A DNA stretch of 38,484 nt from Kiritimatiellia bacterium (GTDB taxonomy: Bacteria > Verrucomicrobiota > Kiritimatiellia > RFP12 > UBA1067): assembly GCA_024405395.1 (NCBI GenBank), contig JAKSOW010000015.1, positions 1 to 38,484 on the forward strand, given 5' to 3'. The notes under the pieces are model-generated. The model was not told the DNA's origin and searched no databases. It worked only from the letters and a program-made list of their open reading frames with translations. Within the stretch, counting starts at the first letter, position 1; every line of letters begins with the position of its first letter. This document shows positions 1 through 7,707 of the stretch, one piece after another. The position numbers and the translations under genes are program-made.

Positions 1-1386
1 CGTTGCAGCCTTCTCCATCAGCGAACACACACGCGCATACGCATACTGCAGGTACGGACCCGAATTGCCCTCCAGCGCCAGCGCCTTGTCCCAGCTGAAG
101 TCGATGTCCCTGATGGGGTCATGCGACAAGTCGGAGTACTTGACCGCGCCATAGCCGATCTGGGCGGCGAGCTTCTCGTCACCACCTCGGTCCTTGACGA
201 TCTCCAGCGAACGGCGTTGTGCTTCGGACAGCAGCTCGTCAAGCTTGATGAGATTGCCTTCGCGCGTGGAGATGGCCTTGCCCTGGAAGCTCATGAGACC
301 GAACGGCACATGCACGAGCTGGGCGGTGATGCCCATCTTGCGGGCAATGTTGAACCACTGCTTAAAGTGAAGCTGCTGCCGCGCGTCCGTCACGTAGATG
401 ATGCGCTCGGGATTGTATTCCTTCACGCGCATCTCCACGCAGGCGAGGTCGCTCGTCGTGTAGTTGTAGCCGCCATCCGACTTGCGGACAATCGCGACCC
501 CCAGCTTCTCTTCCTCGAGATTGACGACGAGAGCCCCTTCGGACTCCACCGCCAGCCCCATCTCCTGCAGACGCGCCACCACGCCCGGCATCGTGTCGTT
601 GTAGTACGACTCGCCGCGGTAGGTGTCGAACCTGACGCCCAGCTTGTCGTACATCCGATTGAATTCGGTGATCGAGATGTCGATGAACTTTTTCCAGAGC
701 GCCAGATTCTCGGGGTCGCCCTGCTGCAGCTTCACGAGCTCGGCCTTGCAGGAGTCCTTCCACACGCCGTCCTCCTCCTTGGCCTTCGCCGCGGAAAGGA
801 CGTAGCACTTCTCGAGGTACGGCACCGAAAGGTTGTCGCGCTCCTCCTGCGTGAGCAGTTCGCGATAACCCTTGATGAGAATGCCGAACTGCGTGCCCCA
901 GTCGCCCAGATGGTTGTCGGCGATCACGTCATAGCCCAGCGCGCGGAAGATGCGGTCGATGGCGTTGCCGATCACGGTGGAGCGGATGTGACCGATGTGC
1001 ATCTGCTTCGCGGCGTTCGGCGAGGAGTAGTCGATGACGACCTTCTTGCCGGCGCCAGTCTGCGGAATGCCCAACGCGGCCTCTTGGCCGAGCGCCGCCA
1101 GCTGCGCATTGAGCCAGTCCGTGGCCACCGTGATGTTGATGAACCCTGGACCTGCAATTTCGAGCTTTTCGATGAAGTCCGGCTTCCCGCCCGCGGTCAG
1201 CACGGCCTGCGCGATCTCACGCGGATTGTTCACCCCCAGCAGCTTCTTGAACTTCAGCGCGTCATTGCACTGGAAGTCGCCGAACTTCGCGTCCGTCGCC
1301 GGCAGCGCGCGCACCTGGGAAAAGTCATGGCCGGGGTACGCCTTCTCGAAGGCGCCCTTCAGCCAACCGTCAATCGAACCTGCCAT
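1..1386 (-). CDS. argS: Arginyl-tRNA synthetase, 3' end cut by the window edge
   Basis: Class I aminoacyl-tRNA synthetase that charges tRNA-Arg in the cytoplasm. The 462 codons in the window run from the ATG at 1384-1386 to the left edge in frame with no stop, so roughly the last 100 residues (the DALR anticodon-binding region) lie outside. The N-terminal Add-1-type domain is residues 1-110. The HIGH signature is intact at residues 130-133 within SSPNAAKQMHIGH. The later MSFQGKAISTREGN segment stands where KMSKS would be; loss of the canonical KMSKS lysines is common in ArgRS. A ribosome site (AAGGA) precedes the ATG by a few bases. It is the last visible gene of the accD-accA-isomerase-argS unit, 22 bp after the isomerase stop. 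Confidence 0.97.
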   Translation of the reverse strand, partial: MAGSIDGWLKGAFEKAYPGHDFSQVRALPATDAKFGDFQCNDALKFKKLLGVNNPREIAQAVLTAGGKPDFIEKLEIAGPGFINITVATDWLNAQLAALGQEAALGIPQTGAGKKVVIDYSSPNAAKQMHIGHIRSTVIGNAIDRIFRALGYDVIADNHLGDWGTQFGILIKGYRELLTQEERDNLSVPYLEKCYVLSAAKAKEEDGVWKDSCKAELVKLQQGDPENLALWKKFIDISITEFNRMYDKLGVRFDTYRGESYYNDTMPGVVARLQEMGLAVESEGALVVNLEEEKLGVAIVRKSDGGYNYTTSDLACVEMRVKEYNPERIIYVTDARQQLHFKQWFNIARKMGITAQLVHVPFGLMSFQGKAISTREGNLIKLDELLSEAQRRSLEIVKDRGGDEKLAAQIGYGAVKYSDLSHDPIRDIDFSWDKALALEGNSGPYLQYAYARVCSLMEKAAT

Positions 1387-1408
1387 CGTCCTTCAGTCCT
1401 CGTCTCTC

Positions 1409-2347
1409 TCAACCGATCTGCTGCCTGCAGTACTCGCGCGAGATGTTCACTTCCTTCACGGCATCGGAATCCGCGGGGATCGCATACTCGAGCTCTATGT
1501 CGCACGGCTGCGTCCACCCTTCCTTCTTCATCAGCTGGAAGAGGCCCGTCAGGGGCGTGTCGCCCGTTCCGAACGGCAGGTTCTTCTGGCCATGCGCCTT
1601 GGACGTGCGGTCCTTGACGTGGATGGAGTAGATGCGGTCGTGGTACTTCTTCACCATCGCGAGCGGATCCGTGTCGTTCGCGGCCGTGAAATGGCCGATG
1701 TCGAAGTTGATCATGAACTGATCCGACCAGTCCAGCAGCGGACCGTCATAGGTCTTGTCGTCGATCTGCAGATGGTTGTGGAACGCGATCTTGACGTCCC
1801 ACTTCTTCGCGAAGGCCGCGAGGCGCTTCATGTTCGCCTCGGTCTTGGCGATGTTCTTGGGGTCGGGCACCTCACGCGTAATGGCGCCAGCGCCCATCGC
1901 CCGCGCCACCTTGAAGCGGTAGTCGAGCTCGGCGTCCGAAAGACTGCCGTCGATCTCGCCGAATTTGACGATGTGCGCCTTGACGCCAGCGGCGTCATAC
2001 TTGGCGCGCACCTCCTCGAAGCGGCGGATGTCGGCCGTCAGGCGCCACTGCGCCAGCGCGGCACGCTCTTCCTTGTTCATCTTCCAGGGCAACTTGTTCA
2101 TCGGCGCACCCGCATCGATCTCCACGTCATTCGACATGAGCTCGATCGTGCTCAGGCCCGAGCCGAGCACGTAGCCCAGCGTCTTGCCCACCCCCGTCGG
2201 CATCGTGCGGTAGGAATAGGTGATCACGCCCACCGGCACGCCGGCGTAGACCGACCCCTTGTTGCCGCAGCAGGGGCAAGTCGCGCAACCACCAAACGCG
2301 GCAAAGGCCGCCGTGGCGCCGAGAAAGTTCCTTCTGGAGATGTCCAT
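1409..2347 (-). CDS. Exported sugar phosphate isomerase/epimerase-type TIM barrel (copy 1)
   Basis: 312-residue xylose-isomerase-like TIM-barrel protein. The N-terminus carries a twin-arginine signal (SRRNFLG, residues 4-10) leading to a lipobox ending at Cys21, so it is probably an exported lipoprotein. More cysteines follow at once (CATCPCC, residues 21-27). Likely metal ligands sit in the family's usual strand ends: FHNH, NFDIGH, SIHVKDR and the final IELEY. Export argues against a phosphorylated cytoplasmic sugar as substrate; members of this family act on 3-keto-sugars or their glycals. I chose the ATG at 2345-2347 because a GTGAGG ribosome site lies 9 bp upstream; a GTG at 2362 overlapping the accA stop would add five residues before the Tat motif. 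It lies between accA and argS. The exact substrate cannot be read from sequence. Confidence 0.88.
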   Translation of the reverse strand: MDISRRNFLGATAAFAAFGGCATCPCCGNKGSVYAGVPVGVITYSYRTMPTGVGKTLGYVLGSGLSTIELMSNDVEIDAGAPMNKLPWKMNKEERAALAQWRLTADIRRFEEVRAKYDAAGVKAHIVKFGEIDGSLSDAELDYRFKVARAMGAGAITREVPDPKNIAKTEANMKRLAAFAKKWDVKIAFHNHLQIDDKTYDGPLLDWSDQFMINFDIGHFTAANDTDPLAMVKKYHDRIYSIHVKDRTSKAHGQKNLPFGTGDTPLTGLFQLMKKEGWTQPCDIELEYAIPADSDAVKEVNISREYCRQQIG

Positions 2348-2358
2348 TGCCCTGAACC

Positions 2359-3177
2359 TCACTTGTAGAAATTGCCCATCGCGCGGAACTTCGCGTAGCG
2401 TCCGTCCACGAGCTTGTCGATCGGCTCCTTCACGAGTTCCGCCAGTGCCTTCACGACGGCCTTCTTGACCGCCGCCGCAGCGGCCTTGGCGTTCTTCTGC
2501 GCACCGCCCGCAGGCTCGGGGATGATCTCGTCGATCGCGCCAAGGCGCTTGAGGTCCGCCGCCGTGATCTTGAGCGCCTCGGCAGCTTCCGGCGCCTTCG
2601 CGCCATCACGCCAGAGGATGCCCGCACACCCCTCCGGGGAGATCACCGAGTAGACGGCGTTCTCCATCATGAGGATGCGGTCGCCCACGGCAATGGCGAG
2701 CGCACCGCCGGAACCGCCCTCACCCGTGATGACGACCACGACGGGCGTCTTCAGGAGCGAGAAGAACTCCAGCGACTTGGCGATCGCCTCGGCCTGCCCA
2801 CGCGCCTCCGCCGTGTCGCCCGGATAGGCGCCGGGAGTGTCGACGAACGTGACCACCGGCAGATGGAACTTCTCGGCCAGCGCCGCCAGACGCATCGCCT
2901 TGCGGTAGCCGTCCGGCTGGGCCATGCCGAAGTTGGCCTCCATGTTCTCCTCGATCGTGGCGCCCTTGTGGTGGCCGAGAACGAGGCACTTGAAGGCGTC
3001 GATCGTGCCGAAACCGGCCACGAGGCCGCGGTCGTCGTTCACGAGGCGGTCGCCGTGCAGCTCCTCGAAGTCGGAGCAGACGAAGTTGATGAAGTCGTAG
3101 ATGTGCGGACGCTTCGGATCACGCGCGATCTTCACGCGGTCCATTGCCGTCAGCAAAACGGTTTTCTTGGTGGCCAT
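2359..3177 (-). CDS. accA: Acetyl-CoA carboxylase carboxyltransferase subunit alpha, short N-terminus
   Basis: Alpha subunit of the carboxyltransferase that moves CO2 from biotin to acetyl-CoA, giving malonyl-CoA for fatty-acid synthesis. Crotonase-fold signatures are clear: HGDRLVNDD, TFVDTPGAYPG, ITGEGGSGGALA and YSVISPEGCAGILW. At 272 residues it is about 45-55 shorter than the E. coli protein (319): the usual N-terminal helical segment is missing and the protein starts just before the region equivalent to LARHPQRPYTLDY. Only 3 bp separate it from the accD stop, so a longer N-terminus would have to overlap accD. Short AccA proteins of similar length are known in some Firmicutes, so it is probably functional. 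No good ribosome site is visible; translation is probably coupled to accD. Confidence 0.95.
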   Translation of the reverse strand: MATKKTVLLTAMDRVKIARDPKRPHIYDFINFVCSDFEELHGDRLVNDDRGLVAGFGTIDAFKCLVLGHHKGATIEENMEANFGMAQPDGYRKAMRLAALAEKFHLPVVTFVDTPGAYPGDTAEARGQAEAIAKSLEFFSLLKTPVVVVITGEGGSGGALAIAVGDRILMMENAVYSVISPEGCAGILWRDGAKAPEAAEALKITAADLKRLGAIDEIIPEPAGGAQKNAKAAAAAVKKAVVKALAELVKEPIDKLVDGRYAKFRAMGNFYK

Positions 3178-3180
3178 GGC

Positions 3181-4008
3181 TTAGAATCCGAAATAGTTGA
3201 GCATCTTGACGATAAACGGCTTGAGGTCCTTGCGCTCGACGATCTTGTCGATGAACCCGTGCGCCTTGAGGTACTCCGCACTCTGGAAGTCAGGCGGGAG
3301 CTTCTGGTGGATCGTGTTCTCGATCACGCGGCGACCCGCGAAGCCGATGAGGGCCTTGGGCTCGGTGATGTTGATGTCGCCCAGCATCGCGAAGGAGGCG
3401 GAGACGCCGCCCGTCGTGGGGTCGGTAAGCACCGAGATGTAGGGAAGGCCGGCGGCCTTCAGACGGCCAATGGCCGCCGAGGTCTTAGCCATCTGCATGA
3501 GCGAGAGGATGCCCTCGTGCATGCGCGCGCCGCCCGAAGCGCAGCAGATGATCAGCGGACGCTTCTCGGCGATGGCCTGCTCACACGCGCGGGCAATGCG
3601 CTCGCCTGTACCCGTACCCAGACTGCCGCCCATGAACGCGAAGTCCATCACGCCCAGCATGACGGGGATCTTCCCCATCGTGGCGGTGCCCATGACGACC
3701 GATTCCTTCTCGCCCGACTTGGCAATCACGGCCTCGACCTTGCCCTTGTAGGCACCCGTGGCGTCATGGAAGTCCAGATGGTCGGAATAGGAGACTTCAC
3801 GGAAGACCTCCTGGAAGCTGTCGGCATCCGCCAGCTGCGCAATGCGCGCACGTGCGCCCAGGCGCCCGTGGTAGTTGCACGACGGACAGATGGCATTGTT
3901 AGCCTTCCACTCCGCCACAGGAATGTAGCTCTTGCAGCGCGGGCAAACCTGCCACAGCGCCTTCGTTGGCGGAATCTTCACCGCCTCTTTCTTTTCAAAC
4001 CAGCCCAT
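3181..4008 (-). CDS. accD: Acetyl-CoA carboxylase carboxyltransferase subunit beta
   Basis: Beta subunit of the acetyl-CoA carboxyltransferase, partner of the AccA encoded 3 bp downstream. 275 residues. The N-terminal zinc ribbon is complete: Cys22-X2-Cys25-X15-Cys41-X2-Cys44. The crotonase-like core carries VMDFAFMGGSLG, CASGGARMHEG and the LTDPTTGGVSASFA segment expected for AccD. The ATG at 4006-4008 is chosen because the protein then begins MGWFEKKE, close to typical AccD starts; a longer reading from 4038 adds ten unlike residues. It is the first gene of the unit accD-accA-isomerase-argS, with a promoter-like pair and a 5'-UTR hairpin upstream. Confidence 0.97.
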   Translation of the reverse strand: MGWFEKKEAVKIPPTKALWQVCPRCKSYIPVAEWKANNAICPSCNYHGRLGARARIAQLADADSFQEVFREVSYSDHLDFHDATGAYKGKVEAVIAKSGEKESVVMGTATMGKIPVMLGVMDFAFMGGSLGTGTGERIARACEQAIAEKRPLIICCASGGARMHEGILSLMQMAKTSAAIGRLKAAGLPYISVLTDPTTGGVSASFAMLGDINITEPKALIGFAGRRVIENTIHQKLPPDFQSAEYLKAHGFIDKIVERKDLKPFIVKMLNYFGF

Positions 4009-4028
4009 TGTCGTTCTTTCCCAATGCC

Positions 4029-4044
4029 GCGGCACCATTGCCGC
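4029..4044 (-). promoter_or_regulatory. Perfect 6-bp hairpin in the accD leader
   Basis: On the minus strand the sequence GCGGCA-ATGG-TGCCGC forms a perfect 6-bp stem with a 4-base loop, inside the predicted roughly 38-nt accD leader and about 20 nt before the start codon. No U-run follows, so it does not look like a terminator. A role in mRNA stability or translation is inference only. Confidence 0.4.
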
Positions 4045-4053
4045 AAAGCCGTT

Positions 4054-4082
4054 ATTTTACTAAAAGATGGCCTTAAATTCAA
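4054..4082 (-). promoter_or_regulatory. Promoter-like pair for accD-accA-isomerase-argS
   Basis: Read on the minus strand: -35 TTGAAT (4077-4082), 17-bp spacer, -10 TAAAAT (4054-4059). Predicted start near 4047. It lies in the 87-bp gap between the Gfo/Idh stop and the accD start. Confidence 0.6.
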
Positions 4083-4095
4083 GATGAAACGCCCA

Positions 4096-5499
4096 TTACA
4101 GGCTCCACCCGTTCAGATAGGGTACATCCAGAAGCTTGTTCGCCTCGGCAGCATGAGCCCCCGTGAACACCTCGTTCACAGGATCCCATTCCAGACGCGA
4201 CACACCCAGCCGTTGGCAGATGGTGGCGAGCAGACAGGCCGACGTGGTACGATGCCCGATTTCGCAGTCGGTCGCCGTCGCGCCGCCATAGATGCCGTCG
4301 ATGAAGTCCTGCTCGTGCGGATGCCCGTCCTTGGGCGCATGGAAACGGATGTCCGAGCCCTTGAGATCGGTCTTTTCCCGCCACTTCTTGAGCGCAGGAG
4401 GCAACTGAAGCTTGACGGGCTGCCCCGAATAGAGCCCTTCCACCAGCGTGCCGACGGAACCGTTGAAGGTGACTGAGCGCGGCTCGCCGTGCTTGGGGTC
4501 ATAGCTCTTCACGTGGCAACGGCGACCATCGGCGTAGACGAGATCAAAGGAGAAGGTGTTCGCCCACGAGAGGACTTCGCGCGGTTCGAACCAGTCGGAG
4601 AACTTCGCATTCTCGATCGCGACCGGCCCCGAACGGTCAAAACCGAACGCCCACTGCACCGTATCCACATCGTGCGCCCCGAAGTCAGGCGTGATTCCGT
4701 TGCCGGTGCGGTAGTTGCAGCGCCACACCCGCGCATCGTGGATGGCGGGAATGTAGGCATCATTCTCCCAGTGCTGCGAAGGGCCAAGATACATCTTCCA
4801 GCCTTCCGGCGTGAAGAATTCCGGAACCTTGCCGCGCGCCGTCGACTTGGCACGCTGCCCAACATAAGCGCAGTCGGGGCCACCGGGGATGCGCACACAG
4901 GCAGTACGGCATTCGCCGAGGTAGCCATTGCGGACGATCTCGGCGGCCACGCGCTTCACAGATTCGCTACGGCCCTGGTTACCCACCTGGAACGTGACAC
5001 CCGTCATCTTGGCCACGCGCACCAGCTCGCGGCCCTCATTGATGCCCAGCGTCAGCGGCTTCTGGCAATAGACATGCTTGCCCTTGAGCATCGCCTCCTT
5101 GGCGATCTTCGCATGCCAATGGTCGGAAGTCGCGATGAGCACGGCGTCAATCGTGGGATCCGCCACCACTTCGCGCCAGTCCGGCGTCACGCGGCAGCCA
5201 GGCTTGTCATAGTATTTGTCCACCTGGGCACGGAACCACTCATACCCATAGAAGCCGCCTTCATTGCGGCCCTGGGCATTGCCGGCAACTACATCGCACA
5301 CCACTGTGACCTGCACGCGCGGGTCAGCCAACAGTATCTTGGTGTTCCACCAGCCCATACCGCCGCAGCCGATCACACCCAGCGAAATGCGCTCGGATGC
5401 GACGGGACGACGCGCCGGCGTATAGCCGATGTTGAAAAGCGAACATCCCCCCAGCAACGAAGCGGAAGAGGCCAAGAAGGCACGACGAGACGTTTTCAT
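4096..5499 (-). CDS. Exported Gfo/Idh/MocA-family oxidoreductase
   Basis: 467-residue NAD(P)-dependent oxidoreductase of the Gfo/Idh/MocA family. Residues 1-19 form a Tat-type signal (TSRRAFLAS) with a lipobox (LLGGC, Cys19), so the folded, cofactor-loaded protein is probably exported and lipid-anchored, as for glucose-fructose oxidoreductase. The Rossmann motif GVIGCGGMG is at residues 41-49, and the family lysine is in YCQKPLT (Lys147), the QKP form common in PVC relatives. The C-terminal substrate domain contains the DFGAHDVDTVQW segment. Related exported enzymes oxidise sugars or glycosides at C3. The gene starts 12 bp after tyrS with a GGGGGAA ribosome site, so it is probably co-transcribed with tyrS. 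The substrate is unknown. Confidence 0.9.
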   Translation of the reverse strand: MKTSRRAFLASSASLLGGCSLFNIGYTPARRPVASERISLGVIGCGGMGWWNTKILLADPRVQVTVVCDVVAGNAQGRNEGGFYGYEWFRAQVDKYYDKPGCRVTPDWREVVADPTIDAVLIATSDHWHAKIAKEAMLKGKHVYCQKPLTLGINEGRELVRVAKMTGVTFQVGNQGRSESVKRVAAEIVRNGYLGECRTACVRIPGGPDCAYVGQRAKSTARGKVPEFFTPEGWKMYLGPSQHWENDAYIPAIHDARVWRCNYRTGNGITPDFGAHDVDTVQWAFGFDRSGPVAIENAKFSDWFEPREVLSWANTFSFDLVYADGRRCHVKSYDPKHGEPRSVTFNGSVGTLVEGLYSGQPVKLQLPPALKKWREKTDLKGSDIRFHAPKDGHPHEQDFIDGIYGGATATDCEIGHRTTSACLLATICQRLGVSRLEWDPVNEVFTGAHAAEANKLLDVPYLNGWSL

Positions 5500-5511
5500 G
5501 TCATTCCCCCA

Positions 5512-6774
5512 TTATTTGACTTTGAGCAGGAAGAAGTTTTTCTTGCCGCTGCGCAACACGGCCACACGGCCATCGACGAAATCGGCGTCTTCAAGGATGC
5601 GTTTGTCGTCGGCCTTGGCGCCATTGAGCGACAAACCGCCCTGCTGCGCCATGCGGCGCGCTTCGCCGTTCGACTTGAACATGCCCGCCGTGGCCGCCAC
5701 CGCGAAGACGGGCTTGCCCACAAGCTCGGCCTTGTCGAGCGTGGCGCTCTTGACGTCCTTGAAGATCGTTTCCAGCTCCTCGGCGCTCTTGCCGGTCACA
5801 TCGCCGCCGAAAAGGGTCTGGGTGGCACCGAGCGCAGTCTTGAGGCCCGCCTCACCGTGCACCATCACCGTCAGCTCCTCGGCCAGCGCCTTCTGCGGGA
5901 TGCGCGCCTCGGGATGCGCCTTCATCTCCGCTTCCAGCTTCGCGATCTCCTCCAGCGGCTTGAGGGAGAACACCTTGAGATAGCGGATCACGTCGGCGTC
6001 GGCCGAGCGCAGGAAGAACTGGTACCAGTCGTACACCGAAGTCTTCTCGGCGCTCATGAACATGGCATTGCCCTCGCTCTTGCCGAACTTCTTGCCGGAA
6101 CCGTCCAGAAGCAGCGGGAACGTGAGGCCGAAGACCGTCTTGCCGCGCATCTTGTGCACGATGTCCGTGCCCGCGGTGATGTTGCCCCACTGGTCGGCGC
6201 CGCCTACCTCCATTGTGCAACCATACGTGTCGTAGAGATGCAGGAAATCATTGCCCTGAAGGATCTGGTAGCTGAATTCCGTGAAGGTCAGCGCGCCTTC
6301 GCTCGCCTCCAGGCGCTTCTTGACGGACTCCTTCGCCAGCATCTGCGGCACACGGAAGTTGATGGCGACATCACGGAGGAACGCAATCGCGGAGAGTCCC
6401 GAATACCAGTCATAGTTGTCCACCATGATGGCGGCGTTGGGGCCGTCGAAATCGAGGATGCGCGACAGGTTCTCACGAATGCCCTTCTTGTTCTCCGCCA
6501 CCTGCTCAAGCGTGAGCATGTTACGCTCGGCCGATTTGCCGGACGGGTCGCCAATGAGACCCGTGGCGCCGCCTACCAGCGCGATGATCTTGTGGCCAGC
6601 GAGCTGCAGCCGCCGCAGCATCATGATGGAGACGAGGTTGCCTGCCTGAAGCGAATTTGCCGAAGGATCAAAGCCGCAGTAGATGGTCTGCGGCTGCTCC
6701 AGCATCTTGCCGATTTCAGGATCTGTCGTCGCCTGCACCAGACCACGCGCCTGCAGTTCTTCAAACAATGTCAT
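5512..6774 (-). CDS. tyrS: Tyrosyl-tRNA synthetase with altered HIGH motif
   Basis: 420-residue class I synthetase that charges tRNA-Tyr. The Rossmann catalytic domain has YCGFDPSANSL, VGGATGLIGDPSG and GGADQWGNI; the KMSKS loop is KFGKS (residues 229-233); a C-terminal S4 RNA-binding domain (about 350-415) ends in FFLLKVK. In the first signature motif, where most TyrRS have HIGH or HLGH, this protein reads Gln43-Ala-Gly-Asn46, so both histidines are replaced. The remaining active-site landmarks are intact, so I read it as a functional variant rather than a pseudogene. It has its own promoter-like site and a GGAAGGA ribosome site; the Gfo/Idh gene follows closely. Confidence 0.95.
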   Translation of the reverse strand: MTLFEELQARGLVQATTDPEIGKMLEQPQTIYCGFDPSANSLQAGNLVSIMMLRRLQLAGHKIIALVGGATGLIGDPSGKSAERNMLTLEQVAENKKGIRENLSRILDFDGPNAAIMVDNYDWYSGLSAIAFLRDVAINFRVPQMLAKESVKKRLEASEGALTFTEFSYQILQGNDFLHLYDTYGCTMEVGGADQWGNITAGTDIVHKMRGKTVFGLTFPLLLDGSGKKFGKSEGNAMFMSAEKTSVYDWYQFFLRSADADVIRYLKVFSLKPLEEIAKLEAEMKAHPEARIPQKALAEELTVMVHGEAGLKTALGATQTLFGGDVTGKSAEELETIFKDVKSATLDKAELVGKPVFAVAATAGMFKSNGEARRMAQQGGLSLNGAKADDKRILEDADFVDGRVAVLRSGKKNFFLLKVK

Positions 6775-6803
6775 TTTTCCGTTCCTTCCTCGAGAAAATT
6801 TCG

Positions 6804-6821
6804 GTGTATTCTATCATACAC
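6804..6821. promoter_or_regulatory. Dyad over the tyrS -10 region
   Basis: A perfect 6-bp inverted repeat, GTGTAT-N6-ATACAC, spans the predicted -10 box of tyrS. Its position and symmetry fit a repressor operator, but no candidate regulator is visible in the window; chance remains possible for a 6-bp arm. Confidence 0.35.
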
Positions 6822-6836
6822 GGCCGTGAAATGCAA
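6808..6836 (-). promoter_or_regulatory. Promoter-like pair for tyrS
   Basis: Minus strand: -35 TTGCAT (6831-6836), 17-bp spacer, -10 TAGAAT (6808-6813). Predicted start near 6801 gives a leader of about 26 nt containing a GGAAGGA ribosome site. It sits in the 80-bp gap after the rsgA stop. Confidence 0.55.
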
Positions 6837-6854
6837 ACTGGCAGATTTGCACGA

Positions 6855-7700
6855 CTAGCGGAATCGATGGGTGCCGGAAGAGCGGAAACGATTGCCGCCG
6901 TCCTTGCCGAGGATCCCCAGTTCGCGCATGCCGGGCGTGTCGATCACCATGGCCCCCGAAGGCAACATCACCAGTTCGCGCGAAGTCGTCGTATGTCGTC
7001 CCTTGCCGCTCCACGACTGAATCTCCTGCGTCGCCATCCACTCTTCGCCCGCCAACGCATTGACAAGCGATGATTTGCCGACGCCCGACGACCCGATAAG
7101 CGCCAAGGTGCGTCCTGGCGCCACATACTCCGACAGCGACTCCAGGCCAGCCCCCGACTTAACGCTGATCGCCCTAGTCGGCAGTTCATACGCCCCCAGC
7201 TGCGCCAGCAACTCCTCCAACGTAGCCTTGTCCACCAGATCGCACTTGGAAAGCACCAGTACCAGGCGTTCGCGACAGTCCGTATCCGAACAGAGTTCAA
7301 GAATCCGCTCCAGGCGTGCCGTGGAAAAATTCTCGTTTACACTCATCAAGAAGAACAACGTGTCAAAATTGACGGCGATTGTCTGTGTGCGCAGGCCCTT
7401 GGACGATGGATCGACGCGCTCGAAAGTCGCGAAGCGCGAGACAACGCCCGTGATGCGGCTTTCGCCAACAGGGTTATAGACAAAACGAACAAAATCACCC
7501 GTGGTGGGCGGCACCGCATCCTCATCCAGGAAGGCCGACGCCTTTTTGCGCGCGATGATCTCCCCATCCGCCTCGTTGCACATGAGGTGAAAGTAGTCGC
7601 CATGCGTCGAAGTCACGCGCCCATAAGTCTCGTTCTTGCCCAACGGCACGGCAAGGGATCGCCGTTCTTCCGTGAAGCCATATCGCTCAAGCGTCGTCAT
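6855..7700 (-). CDS. rsgA: Ribosome small-subunit GTPase RsgA, lacking the C-terminal zinc domain
   Basis: Circularly permuted GTPase that normally checks late 30S assembly. The 281 residues hold an N-terminal OB-fold (about 20-100) and the permuted G motifs in order: G4 SKCD (151-154), G1 GSSGVGKS (203-210), G2 RHTTT (235-239), G3 DTPG (254-257). Only 24 residues follow G3, ending in SSGTHRFR. The family's cysteine/histidine zinc domain, which contacts the ribosome, is absent, and I find no trace of it in the other two frames before tyrS. The ATG at 7698-7700 is chosen because MTTLERYGF matches usual RsgA starts; ATG 7736 would overlap the upstream gene. It is last in its operon. Either a reduced functional form or a decaying gene. 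Confidence 0.85.
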   Translation of the reverse strand: MTTLERYGFTEERRSLAVPLGKNETYGRVTSTHGDYFHLMCNEADGEIIARKKASAFLDEDAVPPTTGDFVRFVYNPVGESRITGVVSRFATFERVDPSSKGLRTQTIAVNFDTLFFLMSVNENFSTARLERILELCSDTDCRERLVLVLSKCDLVDKATLEELLAQLGAYELPTRAISVKSGAGLESLSEYVAPGRTLALIGSSGVGKSSLVNALAGEEWMATQEIQSWSGKGRHTTTSRELVMLPSGAMVIDTPGMRELGILGKDGGNRFRSSGTHRFR

Positions 7701-7707
7701 GGCCGTA

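Noticed and set aside
6775..6854. T-box or other tRNA-sensing leader before tyrS
   Set aside because: The 80-bp gap is too short and has no T-box sequence (no AGGGUGG-type element) or stem I.
4489..6858. Long plus-strand open frame (789 codons) opposite the Gfo/Idh and tyrS genes
   Set aside because: It is the codon-bias shadow of two well-recognised minus-strand genes, crosses their boundary, and encodes an Arg/His/Leu-rich protein with no domain. The same applies to the long plus-strand frames at 121-1617, 2863-4476, 14174-16543, 17930-20131, 21788-23437, 23229-25451 and 29431-31161.
6855..6900. A frameshift hiding the RsgA zinc domain
   Set aside because: I read the other two minus-strand frames between 6775 and 6900 and found no Cys/His pattern of the zinc domain, so truncation rather than a frameshift.
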